From CAXBBB01 sp963815505 (GTDB lineage: Bacteria > Bacteroidota > Rhodothermia > Rhodothermales > BA12), in contig CAWFGU010000014.1 of the NCBI GenBank assembly GCA_963815505.1, positions 186,001 to 250,000 of the forward strand: a stretch of DNA of 64,000 nucleotides, given 5' to 3'. The position numbers and the translations under genes were made by a program. Positions 26,934 through 35,390 of the stretch are shown piece by piece; position 1 is the stretch's first letter; the number at the start of each line of letters is the position of its first letter. The notes beneath the pieces were generated by a model, which was given only the letters and a program-made list of their open reading frames with translations, was not told the origin of the DNA and did not search any database.

Positions 26934-27681
26934 ATGCTGATCGCCGGAAACTGGAAACTCAACACGACGCTCGATGCGTCCGTTCGCCTCGCCAAAGCCA
27001 TCGCTGACGCCGTCGACGGATCCGAATGCGACGTGCTCGTGTGCCCACCGTTCGTGTCGATCGACGCCGTCTCGAACGCGCTGCTGGGTACGAGCGTCCA
27101 TGTCGGCGCGCAGAACGTGTCGGCGACCGACGAAGGGGCGTTCACCGGCGAGGTGTCGGCGTCGATGCTGCGGTCGGTGGGATGCAGCCACGTGATCGTC
27201 GGTCACAGCGAGCGCCGTGCTCTATTTGGCGAAACCGACGCCGTCGTTGCCACCAAGACCGCCCGCGTTCTGGGCTCGGAGTTGACACCCATCGTCTGCG
27301 TCGGCGAAACGCTCGAAGAGCGCCGCGCGGATCGCGTCGCCGATGTCGTCGAGGCCCAACTCGCCGGAGCGCTGGGCGAACTGTCGTCCGACGAACTGGG
27401 GCGCGTCGTGGTCGCCTACGAACCCGTCTGGGCGATCGGGACCGGCGAAACCGCGTCGCCCGAGCAAGCCCAGGAGGTCCACGCCCTGATCCGCGCGTGG
27501 CTGTCCGCGCGCACCTCCCACGCCTCGAGCATTCCGCTGCTCTACGGCGGCAGCATGAAGCCCGCCAACGCTCGCCGGACTGCTCGCCCAATCCGACATC
27601 GACGGCGGACTGATCGGCGGAGCCAGCCTCAAAGCCGCCGACTTCGCCGCCATCGTCGCCGCCGCAGACGAGGCGGCGTAG
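26934..27681 (+). CDS. tpiA: Triosephosphate isomerase (+1 frameshift at about 27573)
   Basis: About 248 residues after repair, the standard size. Motifs: IAGNWKLNTT (catalytic Lys), VIVGHSERR (catalytic His), AYEPVWAIGTG (catalytic Glu and loop 6), LLYGGSMKPAN and, after the shift, LLAQSDIDGGLIGGASLKAA. It interconverts dihydroxyacetone phosphate and glyceraldehyde 3-phosphate in glycolysis and gluconeogenesis. The frame moves +1 just after KPANA. Removing the T at 27572 gives PANAAGLLAQSDIDGG, which fits the family exactly. The phosphate-binding GGASL loop is in the shifted part, so the protein would be inactive without repair, and an assembly insertion is likely. Confidence 0.93.
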
Positions 27682-27698
27682 CCGTCCGCCTGAGTCAG

Positions 27699-28133
27699 AT
27701 GAAGAAACCTCTTGCGCTCACCCTGATCGTCATCCTCGCTTGGATCGCTCTGGGCGCTTCCACCTTGATTTGCGCGCTATCGCTCCTGGCCCTGGCGATA
27801 CCTCCGGGCGACGGTTTCTTTGCTGCGTTCGTGAGGGGAGGGGTCGAAGCGCTCGGACACGACCACGCCACGTTCGGTGCGTATCAAGTGGGAGAGGTGT
27901 TTGGCTCGACGATGTTCGCGGTTGGTTCGGCACTCCTTCTTCTGTACGCGGCCAAGTCGCGCCAACGCCTCTGGCTCCTCCGCGCGGCTGCGATTTTCTG
28001 GGCCGTCACCGCGGCAGTCAACGGACAGGCGTTTCTTCCAGTAATCGCGTCGATTCTCTCGTTTTTGCCTTCGGTGCGTCACTACTACACACGCACCGAA
28101 GCGCGAGAAACGCGTCAGGCCTCCGAGACCTGA
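27699..28133 (+). CDS. Small four-helix membrane protein
   Basis: 144 residues from ATG 27699, 17 bases after the tpiA stop. Four hydrophobic segments are visible: ALTLIVILAWIALGASTLIC, a stretch around VFGSTMFAVGSALLLLYA, LLRAAAIFWAVTAAVNGQA and VIASILSFLPSV. The basic KSRQR and charged C-terminus (RTEARETRQASET) would be cytoplasmic. No family is recognised. It is probably cotranscribed with tpiA. Confidence 0.6.
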   Translation: MKKPLALTLIVILAWIALGASTLICALSLLALAIPPGDGFFAAFVRGGVEALGHDHATFGAYQVGEVFGSTMFAVGSALLLLYAAKSRQRLWLLRAAAIFWAVTAAVNGQAFLPVIASILSFLPSVRHYYTRTEARETRQASET

Positions 28134-28161
28134 CTGGTCTGCGTAGGCACCACCGTCTGCC

Positions 28162-29241
28162 TCACGCCGCCACGCTCGCCCTCGGCAGACCGTCTACAAG
28201 CGAGAGCCATTCGGGCAACTCGGGGATGCCGGGCTTGCGCTTGCCGAAGAATTGGACGATCGTCTCGCCCTGAGCATCGAAGAGTTCGACCGAGTTCACG
28301 TCGCCGTCTTTGGTGGGCTTGCGGACGGCCCATGCACTCGCGACGGCTGCCTCGTTGAGGTGCAGGTTGAAGCCCGGATCGAGCACGTTGTACCACGGCC
28401 CGTGCGCTTTGACCTTGCGGACCGGCCCGCTGTGGATCTGCAAGCAGCCGGGATTGCCGACGAATGCCATGATCGGCGTCCCTCTTTCGGCCGCTGTGTC
28501 GAGCAGTCCGCGCGTGATGGACAGGTCGAGACGTTCTGAAAAGCATCCCTCTGCCAGACGCAGCGCCTGCTCGCGTCGGACACCGTAGCGCCCCATCAAC
28601 GGGAAGAAGTCGTGCGTGTCCTGCAAACCCTCCCACTCCGCAAGAAAACCTACGGCGTCGATGTCGGCGTCGGGCTTCTCGCCCGGACGCTGCTTGCGTG
28701 GGCGAATGTCTAGCTCTGACTCGGCGTCTGGGTGGAGGAAGCGGGCGACGATCTGCTCGTAGGCGTCTACGTCGCTGGTGCGCGTCAGAAAGATCTTGTG
28801 GACTGCCGATCCGTCGCAGTCGAAGAACTGTAAGCTGCGGCGCAGGCCGTCGATTCCGCCATCGAACGGCGTCTGAACGGCAAACGCGTGGTGCCAGCCC
28901 GACAGAAACAGGCGCAGGTCGATGTGCTCGTCGAGGACCAGCGCCATCTTATGCTTCGCCATCAGCTCGACGTTGCGATACACGCCGGTTTTCTCGTGGA
29001 CGCAGGCGTCGTTGCGCGTCAGCGCCATCACCTCGCCCATCGACTCGATCGACAGCAGCACGTCGCCGATCCGCTCGATGTCGCCCAGATCCAGGCGGCG
29101 CGCGCCATCGCTGATGTGGACGAGGAGGGCTTCGCTGACGCCCATCTCCTGAGCCGCCGTGCGAATGCGCTGATTAGGATTGGCGGCGAGGTGCGCGTTC
29201 CAGCGATTGCGAAGCGTAGGGACAGGTGCGGGCTCTGTCAT
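28162..29241 (-). CDS. hmuS: Haem-degrading/haem-carrier protein HmuS/HemS family
   Basis: 359 residues, typical of the HemS/ChuS/HmuS family with its two structural repeats. Recognisable blocks are RWNAHLAANPNQRIRTAAQE, GVSEALLVHISDGARRLDLG, EVMALTRNDACVHEKTGVYR, the SLQFFDCDGSAVHKIFLT segment and, in the second repeat, RGTPIMAFVGNPGCLQIHSG and VLDPGFNLHLNEAAVASAW. Members bind haem in the cytoplasm and either deliver or oxidatively open it to release iron. Haem-uptake genes (TonB receptor, HmuTUV) usually neighbour it, but none is in this window. The start at 29241 has ATG and a good N-terminal helix. It is divergent from the ECF sigma gene, sharing a 322-base regulatory spacer. Confidence 0.9.
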   Translation of the reverse strand: MTEPAPVPTLRNRWNAHLAANPNQRIRTAAQEMGVSEALLVHISDGARRLDLGDIERIGDVLLSIESMGEVMALTRNDACVHEKTGVYRNVELMAKHKMALVLDEHIDLRLFLSGWHHAFAVQTPFDGGIDGLRRSLQFFDCDGSAVHKIFLTRTSDVDAYEQIVARFLHPDAESELDIRPRKQRPGEKPDADIDAVGFLAEWEGLQDTHDFFPLMGRYGVRREQALRLAEGCFSERLDLSITRGLLDTAAERGTPIMAFVGNPGCLQIHSGPVRKVKAHGPWYNVLDPGFNLHLNEAAVASAWAVRKPTKDGDVNSVELFDAQGETIVQFFGKRKPGIPELPEWLSLVDGLPRASVAA

Positions 29242-29476
29242 GTCGAAAGGGAGATCGGTTCAGGAAAGAATAGGGAAGTAGATAGGGAGAGCGAGATCGC
29301 TTATTCGGTACAGACCGTTTGGGAAAACCGCTTCTAGCCGAACTCATACTGTCCACTCCGGGGGACGCCGACGGTCAATCTGTTCGGCATCGTGGGCAGA
29401 GGCAGCGCCGGCTAGCGCGCAGAACGACGGTTCAGAGTGCGTGGCGACCGTTGAGCGAGCGATTTGGGGCGACCTC

Positions 29477-29496
29477 ACGTATGCGGCATACGTTTG
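29477..29496 (+). promoter_or_regulatory. Promoter with overlapping 17-bp dyad upstream of the ECF sigma gene
   Basis: TACGTTTG (29489-29496) is an exact TAnnTTTG -7 box. A TTTG -33-like element sits at 29463-29466, 22 bases upstream. A perfect dyad, ACGTATGC-G-GCATACGT (29477-29493), overlaps the -7 box, as expected of an operator. The remaining part of the 29242-29563 spacer shows nothing else convincing. Confidence 0.5.
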
Positions 29497-29563
29497 GAAC
29501 AGTGAGCAGGTAGAAAAAGGCCTCGCCCTGCACACGATCACGCCGCACTCAGCGTTACGCACC

Positions 29564-30217
29564 ATGACGACTCACTCCGCTCCCTCGCTCCCTATGACTC
29601 TGGCTTCCGAACCCGACGAAGCGCTCGTCACGCGGTACCTCGAAAATGGCGACCAACAGGCGTTTCAGGCGCTCGTTCGGCGCCATCAGGAGCGCATCTT
29701 CGGTTACCTGCTCGGCATGGTCCGCGACCGCAGCCTCGCCAACGATCTGTTTCAGGAGACCTTCTTGCGCGTCATCTCGGCGATGAACAAGATGCGCGGC
29801 CAGTACACGCACAAAGGCCGCTGGCTTTCGTGGGTGATGCGGATTGCCCGCAACGCGACCCTCGATCACTTTCGCAGCCGCAAGAAGTGGACGGACGTGT
29901 CGGCCTGGGGCGATGACGACGACGACCAACTGTTCTGGGACCGCCTGACCGACGATGACCACCTCGACGCCGACGAGCTGATCCATATGGCAAACCGGGG
30001 CGCGTTCCTGGAGGAGTGCATCGAGCAGCTTCCGCCCGAGCAGCGCGAAGTGCTGATGATGCGCCACGAGGGCGAACTGACCTTCCGCGAGATCGCCGAG
30101 ATCACCGATGTGTCGATCAACACGGCGCTGGGCCGGATGCGCTACGCGCTGATCAACCTGCGCAAGATGATGCACAAAGCGGGCAAGACCGCCGAAACCG
30201 AATACGGCGCGCTCTGA
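29564..30217 (+). CDS. ECF-type RNA polymerase sigma factor
   Basis: 217 residues from ATG 29564 (ATG 29594 is also possible). Region 2 reads LVTRYLENGDQQAFQALVRR, HQERIFGYLLGMVRDRSLAN, DLFQETFLRVISAMNKMR and WLSWVMRIARNATLDHFRSR. Region 4 reads FLEECIEQLPPEQREVLMMR, then ELTFREIAEITDVSINTALG and RMRYALINLRKMM. An acidic linker (DDDDDQLFWDRLTDDDHLDA) separates them. It would direct RNA polymerase to a stress or envelope regulon. It is followed by a membrane protein that could be its anti-sigma factor. The start was placed after the predicted promoter at 29489. Confidence 0.93.
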   Translation: MTTHSAPSLPMTLASEPDEALVTRYLENGDQQAFQALVRRHQERIFGYLLGMVRDRSLANDLFQETFLRVISAMNKMRGQYTHKGRWLSWVMRIARNATLDHFRSRKKWTDVSAWGDDDDDQLFWDRLTDDDHLDADELIHMANRGAFLEECIEQLPPEQREVLMMRHEGELTFREIAEITDVSINTALGRMRYALINLRKMMHKAGKTAETEYGAL

Positions 30218-30249
30218 TCGTGCCCACTCCCAACACAAATCCGAACGCG

Positions 30250-30867
30250 ATGGACGCACGGCTACACACGATTCTCGACCTGTACTCCGACCCCGACGCC
30301 CACGTGGCGACGCCGGTCGGCGCGGTCCCCTCAGCAGCTGAAACGCGCGCGCTTCGCGAAGTCTCGTTCGCTCTCGACCACCGTCCAAACGTCCGCCCCG
30401 ACGCGTCGACGCTGGACGCCATCTTCGCCGCCGCTGGGGGAGACGCTCCTGTTCAGCCCGGCGTCCGCCGCGACCGGTTGCCGCAGCCGCGCGCCCGCCG
30501 CCCGCGTAGGGCCGCGTGGGTGATGGTCGGACTCGTGTCGGCCGCCTGCTTTGCCGGAGCGTTCGTGCTGATGCCGTCCGCGCAGCAGGGCACCATGCTC
30601 GTCCAAGGCGAAGTTGACCGCTCGGTTGCCGTCGTGTCGATCGAAGCCGAGCCCGCACCGCTCGAAGTGGAGACGGCCGCCCCGCGCAACCTCGAGCTCG
30701 GGTGGAACGACGACGCCCGCCACATCGCCGACGTGCAGCAAGAAGCCCTCCGCCTCCGCGCCCGCATGGACAGCCTCGTCTGGGACGCTGATGCCACCGA
30801 TCTCTCGCTCGGCACGCCTTCTTCCGCAGTCTCCGGCATCCACGCAGCGTCGACGCGTAAACGGTAG
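30250..30867 (+). CDS. Single-pass membrane protein, candidate anti-sigma partner
   Basis: 205 residues (a GTG at 30220 could add ten). A cytoplasmic N-terminal part (about 1-90) begins MDARLHTILDLYSDPDAHVA, followed by a basic stretch (RLPQPRARRPRRAAW) and one TM helix (VMVGLVSAACFAGAFVLM, about 94-111). The C-terminal portion is exported and acidic (VSIEAEPAPLEVETAAPRNL ... RLRARMDSLVWDADATDLSL). Its position 32 bases behind an ECF sigma factor and its one-TM topology are those of an anti-sigma factor, but no zinc-binding HxxxCxxC motif is visible. The function is therefore inferred from context. Confidence 0.65.
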   Translation: MDARLHTILDLYSDPDAHVATPVGAVPSAAETRALREVSFALDHRPNVRPDASTLDAIFAAAGGDAPVQPGVRRDRLPQPRARRPRRAAWVMVGLVSAACFAGAFVLMPSAQQGTMLVQGEVDRSVAVVSIEAEPAPLEVETAAPRNLELGWNDDARHIADVQQEALRLRARMDSLVWDADATDLSLGTPSSAVSGIHAASTRKR

Positions 30868-30893
30868 AACTCCCGTTTCGCTTCAGCTGCGCT

Positions 30894-31236
30894 ATGCACG
30901 CTAGGAAGGAGGACCGTCGTCCGGTGAGCTGTGCGCTTTTTGCAATCTCGATAGGTGTCGCCGGATTCGCGATGTTGAACTTCATGGTTCCGCTGTCCAC
31001 AGCCGGATCGACATGGCAGACAGTGCGGATCTCGCATCGACATCTGAAAGAAACGATCGGTTCATAGCGACTCAGATGTTGGACCGGGGAGCGCTTGGCT
31101 ACGGTCACGTCTCGGCGACACCGAGGTGCTCGCGCCTCTTCTCAGCTACAGCGTGCCGATCAGTGAGGGTAGCGTTGATGCCGCATGGGTAGAAGCGGAC
31201 GAGGATCCAAATCCGTTCGGGTGGAGGTTTCCCTAA
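30894..31236 (+). CDS. Small single-pass membrane protein in the sigma cluster (+1 frameshift at about 31056)
   Basis: The first frame encodes 57 residues from ATG 30894: MHARKEDRRPVSCALFAISI, GVAGFAMLNFMVPL (TM about 13-34), then STWQTVRISHRHLKETIGS and a stop at 31065. The +1 frame continues with protein-like sequence: VHSDSDVGPGSAWLRSRLGD, TEVLAPLLSYSVPISEGSVD and DEDPNPFGWRFP, stop 31234-31236. Removing one T at about 31056 joins them as LKETTVHSDSDVG, giving about 113 residues with a short cytoplasmic tail and an exported C-terminal domain. I recognise no family. It is the only occupant of the otherwise empty 450 bases between the candidate anti-sigma gene and the next gene. Confidence 0.5.
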
Positions 31237-31316
31237 TCACGTCTCTCCAGCCGGTCTCCGGTACGATCCGGCGGTCGCGTTCCGTTAGATTGGAGCCTTA
31301 CCTACTATCGCTGATG

Positions 31317-31979
31317 ATGCGTTTCGCCCTGCTCCTCTTCCTGCTGACGCCGATGGGCGCGATGGCTCAGTCGCCGATGCAGGAGACGAGTGTGACGCTG
31401 TCGATGGACCACTCAGGCGTCAAAGTCGATGGACGCCGCGTCGAGGCGCACTCGCTTCCCGCGTCGCTCGACGTGCGCCGGTTGAGCGAGCGCGTATTCT
31501 ACACGGGACCTGCTGGCGCGTCGTTCGAAATCGGTGGACTGCGCTACCGCGTCGAGGGGCGCAGCATCCGGCTGGACCAGGCGCCAACGAGGGCGCCCGA
31601 CATGGTGCTCGACCCGCTCGACGACGATTTTGCCACGAGCGGCGGCTTCCTCTTCGTCCCCGTCGACTGGGCGTCGGAGCCGGACGAGGCGATGGCCTAC
31701 CGGATGGCGGCGCGTCAGGAGGTCGTGCTCGACGCGACGGCGATGAGTCTGGCGACCGATCTGATGATGATGCCACCCGGACCCGAGCGCGATGCGGCCC
31801 GCAAGCGCCTGCGCCAACTGCTCTTCGACGCATTCCAAATCAAGCAGGCCAACCGTGCGCGTGAGATCGACCTGTTGCAGTCCGAACTCGACGCGCTCCG
31901 CGATCTTCACGCCCGGCGCAGCGAACATCGGCGCCAAATTGTCGAAGCGCGCCTGAGCGATCTCGCTGGCGATCAGTAG
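31317..31979 (+). CDS. Periplasmic protein with C-terminal coiled coil
   Basis: 220 residues from ATG 31317 (an adjacent ATG at 31314 is equivalent). The signal peptide is MRFALLLFLLTPMGAMA. The mature domain has short beta-strands (VTLSMDHSGVKVDGRRVEAH, SFEIGGLRYRVEGRSIRL, GGFLFVPVDWASEPDEAM), a helical segment with ALDATAMSLATDLMMMP-like content, and a C-terminal charged helix (KQANRAREIDLLQSELDALR ... RRQIVEARLSDL) likely to form a coiled coil. No named family is recognised. It is 22 bases upstream of a lipoprotein gene and lies in the sigma-factor cluster, which suggests an envelope-stress function. Confidence 0.65.
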   Translation: MRFALLLFLLTPMGAMAQSPMQETSVTLSMDHSGVKVDGRRVEAHSLPASLDVRRLSERVFYTGPAGASFEIGGLRYRVEGRSIRLDQAPTRAPDMVLDPLDDDFATSGGFLFVPVDWASEPDEAMAYRMAARQEVVLDATAMSLATDLMMMPPGPERDAARKRLRQLLFDAFQIKQANRAREIDLLQSELDALRDLHARRSEHRRQIVEARLSDLAGDQ

Positions 31980-32001
31980 CTTGACCGGCATCCCCCTTGC
32001 G

Positions 32002-32610
32002 ATGCGACCGATTCTGCTCTTGCTCCCGATTTTCTTCTTCGTTGCCTGCGACGAGCCGCCGCGCATGAGCGACTACGAGCGCGACGTGGTAACCGAGCGG
32101 CTCGAAAAAGACGTGCGGATGCGTGATGCAGGGCGCTCCATTCTGACGCCCGACACGCGCCGCCGCTTCACGGGCCTCAACTACTTCCCGGTCGACTCCA
32201 CTCTCCGCGTCGTTGCTCGCTTCGAGCCTGCCGATACTGTCCGCACCATCCGCGCCCAACTGCGCAAGGGCGGCATCGACCCGTACGCGCGTATCGGTCG
32301 CGCCGTCTTCGAACTGAACGGGGAGGAGCACGCGCTCGCCGTTTTCCAGCCTGCTGACGGCCGTCCGGTGCTGTGGCTCCCGTTTACCGACGGCACGACC
32401 AACCGCGAGTCGTATGGTGGAGGCCGCTACCTCAACCCGACGATCCGCGAGGACGGCACGATCGTCGTCGACTTCAACGACGCGTACAACCCCGACTGCG
32501 ACTACAACCCCGACGCGTACAACTGCGCGCTCCCACCAAGCGAGAATCGCCTTGGCGTCCGGGTCGAAGCCGGAGAGATGAAGTCCAATCTGTACGACCT
32601 GACGCTATGA
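32002..32610 (+). CDS. DUF1684-type lipoprotein
   Basis: 202 residues. ATG 32002 gives the lipoprotein signal MRPILLLLPIFFFVACDEPP (lipobox FVAC). The body matches the DUF1684 pattern: LNYFPVDSTLRVVARFEP, LRKGGIDPYARIGRAVFELN, VLWLPFTDGTTNRESYGGGR, and the hallmark DFNDAYNPDCDYNPDAYNCA followed by LPPSENRLGVRVEAGE. Proteins of this family are widespread secreted proteins of unknown function. The gene overlaps the amidase gene by four bases (ATGA at 32607-32610), so they are probably coexpressed. Confidence 0.85.
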   Translation: MRPILLLLPIFFFVACDEPPRMSDYERDVVTERLEKDVRMRDAGRSILTPDTRRRFTGLNYFPVDSTLRVVARFEPADTVRTIRAQLRKGGIDPYARIGRAVFELNGEEHALAVFQPADGRPVLWLPFTDGTTNRESYGGGRYLNPTIREDGTIVVDFNDAYNPDCDYNPDAYNCALPPSENRLGVRVEAGEMKSNLYDLTL

Positions 32611-33848
32611 TTCGCCTGCTCGCCGTTCTCTGCCTGATGGTCTTGGCCGGATGTGCCGGATCTGCTCCCGAACGCTTGGGGCGAGCATCCTCTATGCCGC
32701 CACCTACGTTCGCAGCCAACGGCGAGCGCAGTGTCGTCACCGGAATCGAAGGCTCGCTGGCAGGTCAGACGGTCACGCTGCACCTGACAGCGCGCGGCGG
32801 CGTGTCGGCGTTCGGCGAGGCGAACGTGAGCGCGCGGCGCATCCGAATGCCGCTCTACCACATGACGGCTGCGGACGGCGCGCGCCTGACCCAGAGCATC
32901 GGCATCGTGACGAGCGCTCGGCTGGTGCCGGACGGCGAGCACGTGTGGCTCGAAATCGACCTGAGCGAGCAAGCGTCGGCCGAAGTCGGGTTCGGGCAGC
33001 GCGACGAAGACCTGTTCGTCTACGTCCGTCCCGGGTCGGGCGGCGTGCAGGTGTCCGGTCAGATGACGCGCCGGTTAGGAGGTTCTGATCCCGTCCGCGA
33101 CCGCTCGGGCGATGCAGCCTCAACGGCCGTTTCAGGCGAGCGCTGGCGGCTCGACACGATCATCATCGACGCAGGACACGGAGGCAAAGACCCCGGCACG
33201 TCGGGGCATGGCATCCGCGAGAAAGACGTGGTGCTTCCTGTCGCGCTCAAAGTGGGCCGCTACCTCGAGGAGCAGCTGGGTGTCGCCGTCGTCTACACTC
33301 GCTCGGACGATCGTTTCATCCCGCTCGCCGAGCGCGGCCGCATCGCGAACCGGTCAGGCGGCAAGCTCTTCGTGTCGATCCACGCCAACGCGGCGGGCAA
33401 CGCGTCGGCGTATGGCACCGAGACGTACTTCATGGGCATGGCCAAAAACGCCGCCGCCCAGCGCGTAATGGAGCGCGAGAACGCCGTCGTCCGCTTGGAA
33501 GACGACCAGTCGATTTACGACGACTTGGACGAAGAAGCGCTCATCCTGCGCAAGATGGCAAACGCGGCGTATCTGTCCAAGAGCGAGTCGCTGGCCGCCC
33601 TGATCGAAGGCGAGTTTCGCACGCGCGTCGGGCGCAAGAGCCGAGGCGTCAAGCAGGGGCCGTTTCAGGTGCTCTGGGGCGCGTCGATGCCGTCGATCCT
33701 GGTCGAGCTAGGCTTTCTGACCAACAGGGAAGAGGCCCGCTTCCTGGCGTCCGAGCAGGGACAGGACTACATGGCGAGCGCCATCTTCCGCGCCATCCGC
33801 GACTTCAAAGAGGCTTACGACCGCGAGATTCAGGACTCGGGGCAGTGA
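32607..33848 (+). CDS. N-acetylmuramoyl-L-alanine amidase (Amidase_3), lipoprotein
   Basis: 413 residues. The start ATG 32607 overlaps the preceding stop and gives a lipoprotein signal MIRLLAVLCLMVLAGCAGSA. Residues about 45-150 form an AMIN-like beta domain (SQSIGIVTSARLVPDGEHVW-like region, EIDLSEQASAEVGFG). The catalytic zinc domain begins LDTIIIDAGHGGKDPGTSGH (H191), with EKDVVLPVALKVGRYLEEQL, VVYTRSDDRFIPLAERGRIA, FVSIHANAAGNASAYGTETY and the catalytic Glu in PSILVELGFLTNREEA. It cleaves the amide between muramic acid and the stem peptide, for daughter-cell separation or wall turnover. Family members often need activation by EnvC/NlpD-like proteins, none of which is nearby. Confidence 0.93.
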   Translation: MIRLLAVLCLMVLAGCAGSAPERLGRASSMPPPTFAANGERSVVTGIEGSLAGQTVTLHLTARGGVSAFGEANVSARRIRMPLYHMTAADGARLTQSIGIVTSARLVPDGEHVWLEIDLSEQASAEVGFGQRDEDLFVYVRPGSGGVQVSGQMTRRLGGSDPVRDRSGDAASTAVSGERWRLDTIIIDAGHGGKDPGTSGHGIREKDVVLPVALKVGRYLEEQLGVAVVYTRSDDRFIPLAERGRIANRSGGKLFVSIHANAAGNASAYGTETYFMGMAKNAAAQRVMERENAVVRLEDDQSIYDDLDEEALILRKMANAAYLSKSESLAALIEGEFRTRVGRKSRGVKQGPFQVLWGASMPSILVELGFLTNREEARFLASEQGQDYMASAIFRAIRDFKEAYDREIQDSGQ

Positions 33849-33938
33849 CGAGGAGCGCGTTCTGGGCCAGTGGCCTCCCGATGCAGACGTTGGCCGCTTA
33901 CTTTCTAGGGCTGCTTTTGCTCGCTTCCCCTGCTTAGC

Positions 33939-34800
33939 ATGACCTATCGTCTTTTGCTCACCATCGCCCTGGCCACGCTAGGGTCTCAAACGGCTCACAG
34001 TCAATCTGCCGACACGTCGGACGTTCGGTCGTACGTGCCCGTCCAAGTGGGGAACGAGTGGGAATACCAAGTCGATATGGATCGCCCGATCTCCCCCTAC
34101 CGTCCAGCCGACCAGTCCGAGGTGCGAAAGCAGCGGTATGTCGTTTTCGGAGAAGCGGACTCGTCGGCGATGCTCGTGGCGTTCGGAGAGTGGAAGCAAG
34201 ACGGCGCGCTAGTCCGGCGTGACACCCTCCGCATTCGATACAACACGCAGAGTCAGAGTTACGAGGGGTGGGATGGGCACGGCGGCGCGTTCGACTTTCC
34301 GGTATGCTCTCGTCAGATATGTACCTCGGGCCACCCCTTACGAGGTGCGCTCGTTCACGCATCTGTTCGGTAGTCGGGAAGTCACGGTCGCGCTCTTCGC
34401 CAACTTTGTGTACGGCTTCTGGGCAGTCCGAGGCGTCGGTATCGTCGGCGGCGGGGGAGGATGCGAACCATGCGGCCCGTTCGACGATCGGGACTCGTGG
34501 AGCCTTAGATATGCTCTCGTCGACGGCGTCTCCTACGGGGCACGCATCGTGTCGACCGACCCCGTCACGCCGCATGCATCCGCTCGCCTCCGTGTCTATC
34601 CCAATCCAACTCAGGGACCAGTTACGGTCGAAGCGGCCGTCGGAAGCCGGATCGTCGTATATGATCTGCTAGGCCGCTTTGTAAAGAGCGAAGTGTCGAC
34701 GGCGCAGCGCCACGCACTTGACCTGGCAGGGTTGCCCGCCGGAACCTATGTGGTGCGAGACCAAGCCAGCAGCGGCATCGCCACCTTGGTGGTACGCTGA
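33939..34800 (+). CDS. Secreted protein with T9SS sorting domain (+1 frameshift at 34296-34298)
   Basis: About 286 residues after repair. It has a signal peptide (MTYRLLLTIALATLGSQTAH), then SYVPVQVGNEWEYQVDMDRP and RIRYNTQSQSYEGWDGHGGA. The +1 frame continues FRYALVRYVPRATPYEVRSF, FVYGFWAVRGVGIVGGGGGC and a complete T9SS tail: VYPNPTQGPVTVEA, RIVVYDLLGRFVKSE, LAGLPAGTYVVRD. Removing one T of the TTT at 34296-34298 joins AFDFRYALVRYV. The VGNEWEY opening and the FxxGVG-type segment occur in many secreted T9SS-exported proteins of unknown function. It would be exported to the surface. Confidence 0.7.
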
Positions 34801-34813
34801 CCACCCTCCGCCG

Positions 34814-35206
34814 TCAGCTAACCGCCGTGCAGCTGATCTCGACGCGTGCGCCGCGTGGCAGGCCCGAGACGGCGACGGTCTCGCGGGCCGGGAGCGTGTC
34901 CGAGAAGTAGCGGGCGTAGACCTCGTTGACTTGTCCATAGTCTTCCATCGACGTGAGGAAGACTGTCACGCGGACCACGTCCGACAGATCCATCGACGCG
35001 CCTTTGAGGACGGCGCGGAGATTCTGAAACACGCGCTCGGTCTCTTGCTCAATCGTGCCGCTCACGAGGCTACCGGTCGACGGGTCGATGGGGATCTGGC
35101 CCGAGCAAAACAGCGTGTTGCCAACCTGGACGGCCTGGCTGTACGGGCCGATAGCGGCGGGGGCCATCGAGGTTTTGACGAGCAAGCGCGGCGTGCGGTG
35201 AGCCAT
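34814..35206 (-). CDS. ridA: RidA family reactive-intermediate deaminase
   Basis: 130 residues from ATG 35206. Motifs of the YjgF/YER057c/UK114 family: KTSMAPAAIGPYSQAVQVGN, LFCSGQIPIDPSTGSLVSGT, ERVFQNLRAVLKGASMDLSD, VVRVTVFLTSMEDYGQVNEV and LPARETVAVSGLPRGARVEI with the arginine that binds the substrate carboxylate. The enzyme hydrolyses reactive enamine/imine intermediates formed by PLP enzymes and so protects metabolism. It is usually a trimer in the cytoplasm. The gene is convergent with the T9SS gene and stands alone. Confidence 0.92.
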   Translation of the reverse strand: MAHRTPRLLVKTSMAPAAIGPYSQAVQVGNTLFCSGQIPIDPSTGSLVSGTIEQETERVFQNLRAVLKGASMDLSDVVRVTVFLTSMEDYGQVNEVYARYFSDTLPARETVAVSGLPRGARVEISCTAVS

Positions 35207-35390
35207 AGAACGAAAGGGTAGGAACAGAACCCTAAATGGTACGCGCCTAGGTCTCGCCCTCACGCGAAGATTGCCGCAAGTCAGCGCCAGGACCAGGCAC
35301 GCAAAGAGCGGATGGAGGCGGAACGAGGGCAGTAACTCCCTGTTGCGCTTTCCTTTACGACCTGACTTTCCTCCTCACACCTCTGATCGC

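Noticed and set aside
28114..28134. Short hairpin between the tpiA-linked membrane gene and hmuS
   Set aside because: Only a 6-bp stem overlapping the stop codon and no T-tract; too weak to call a terminator.
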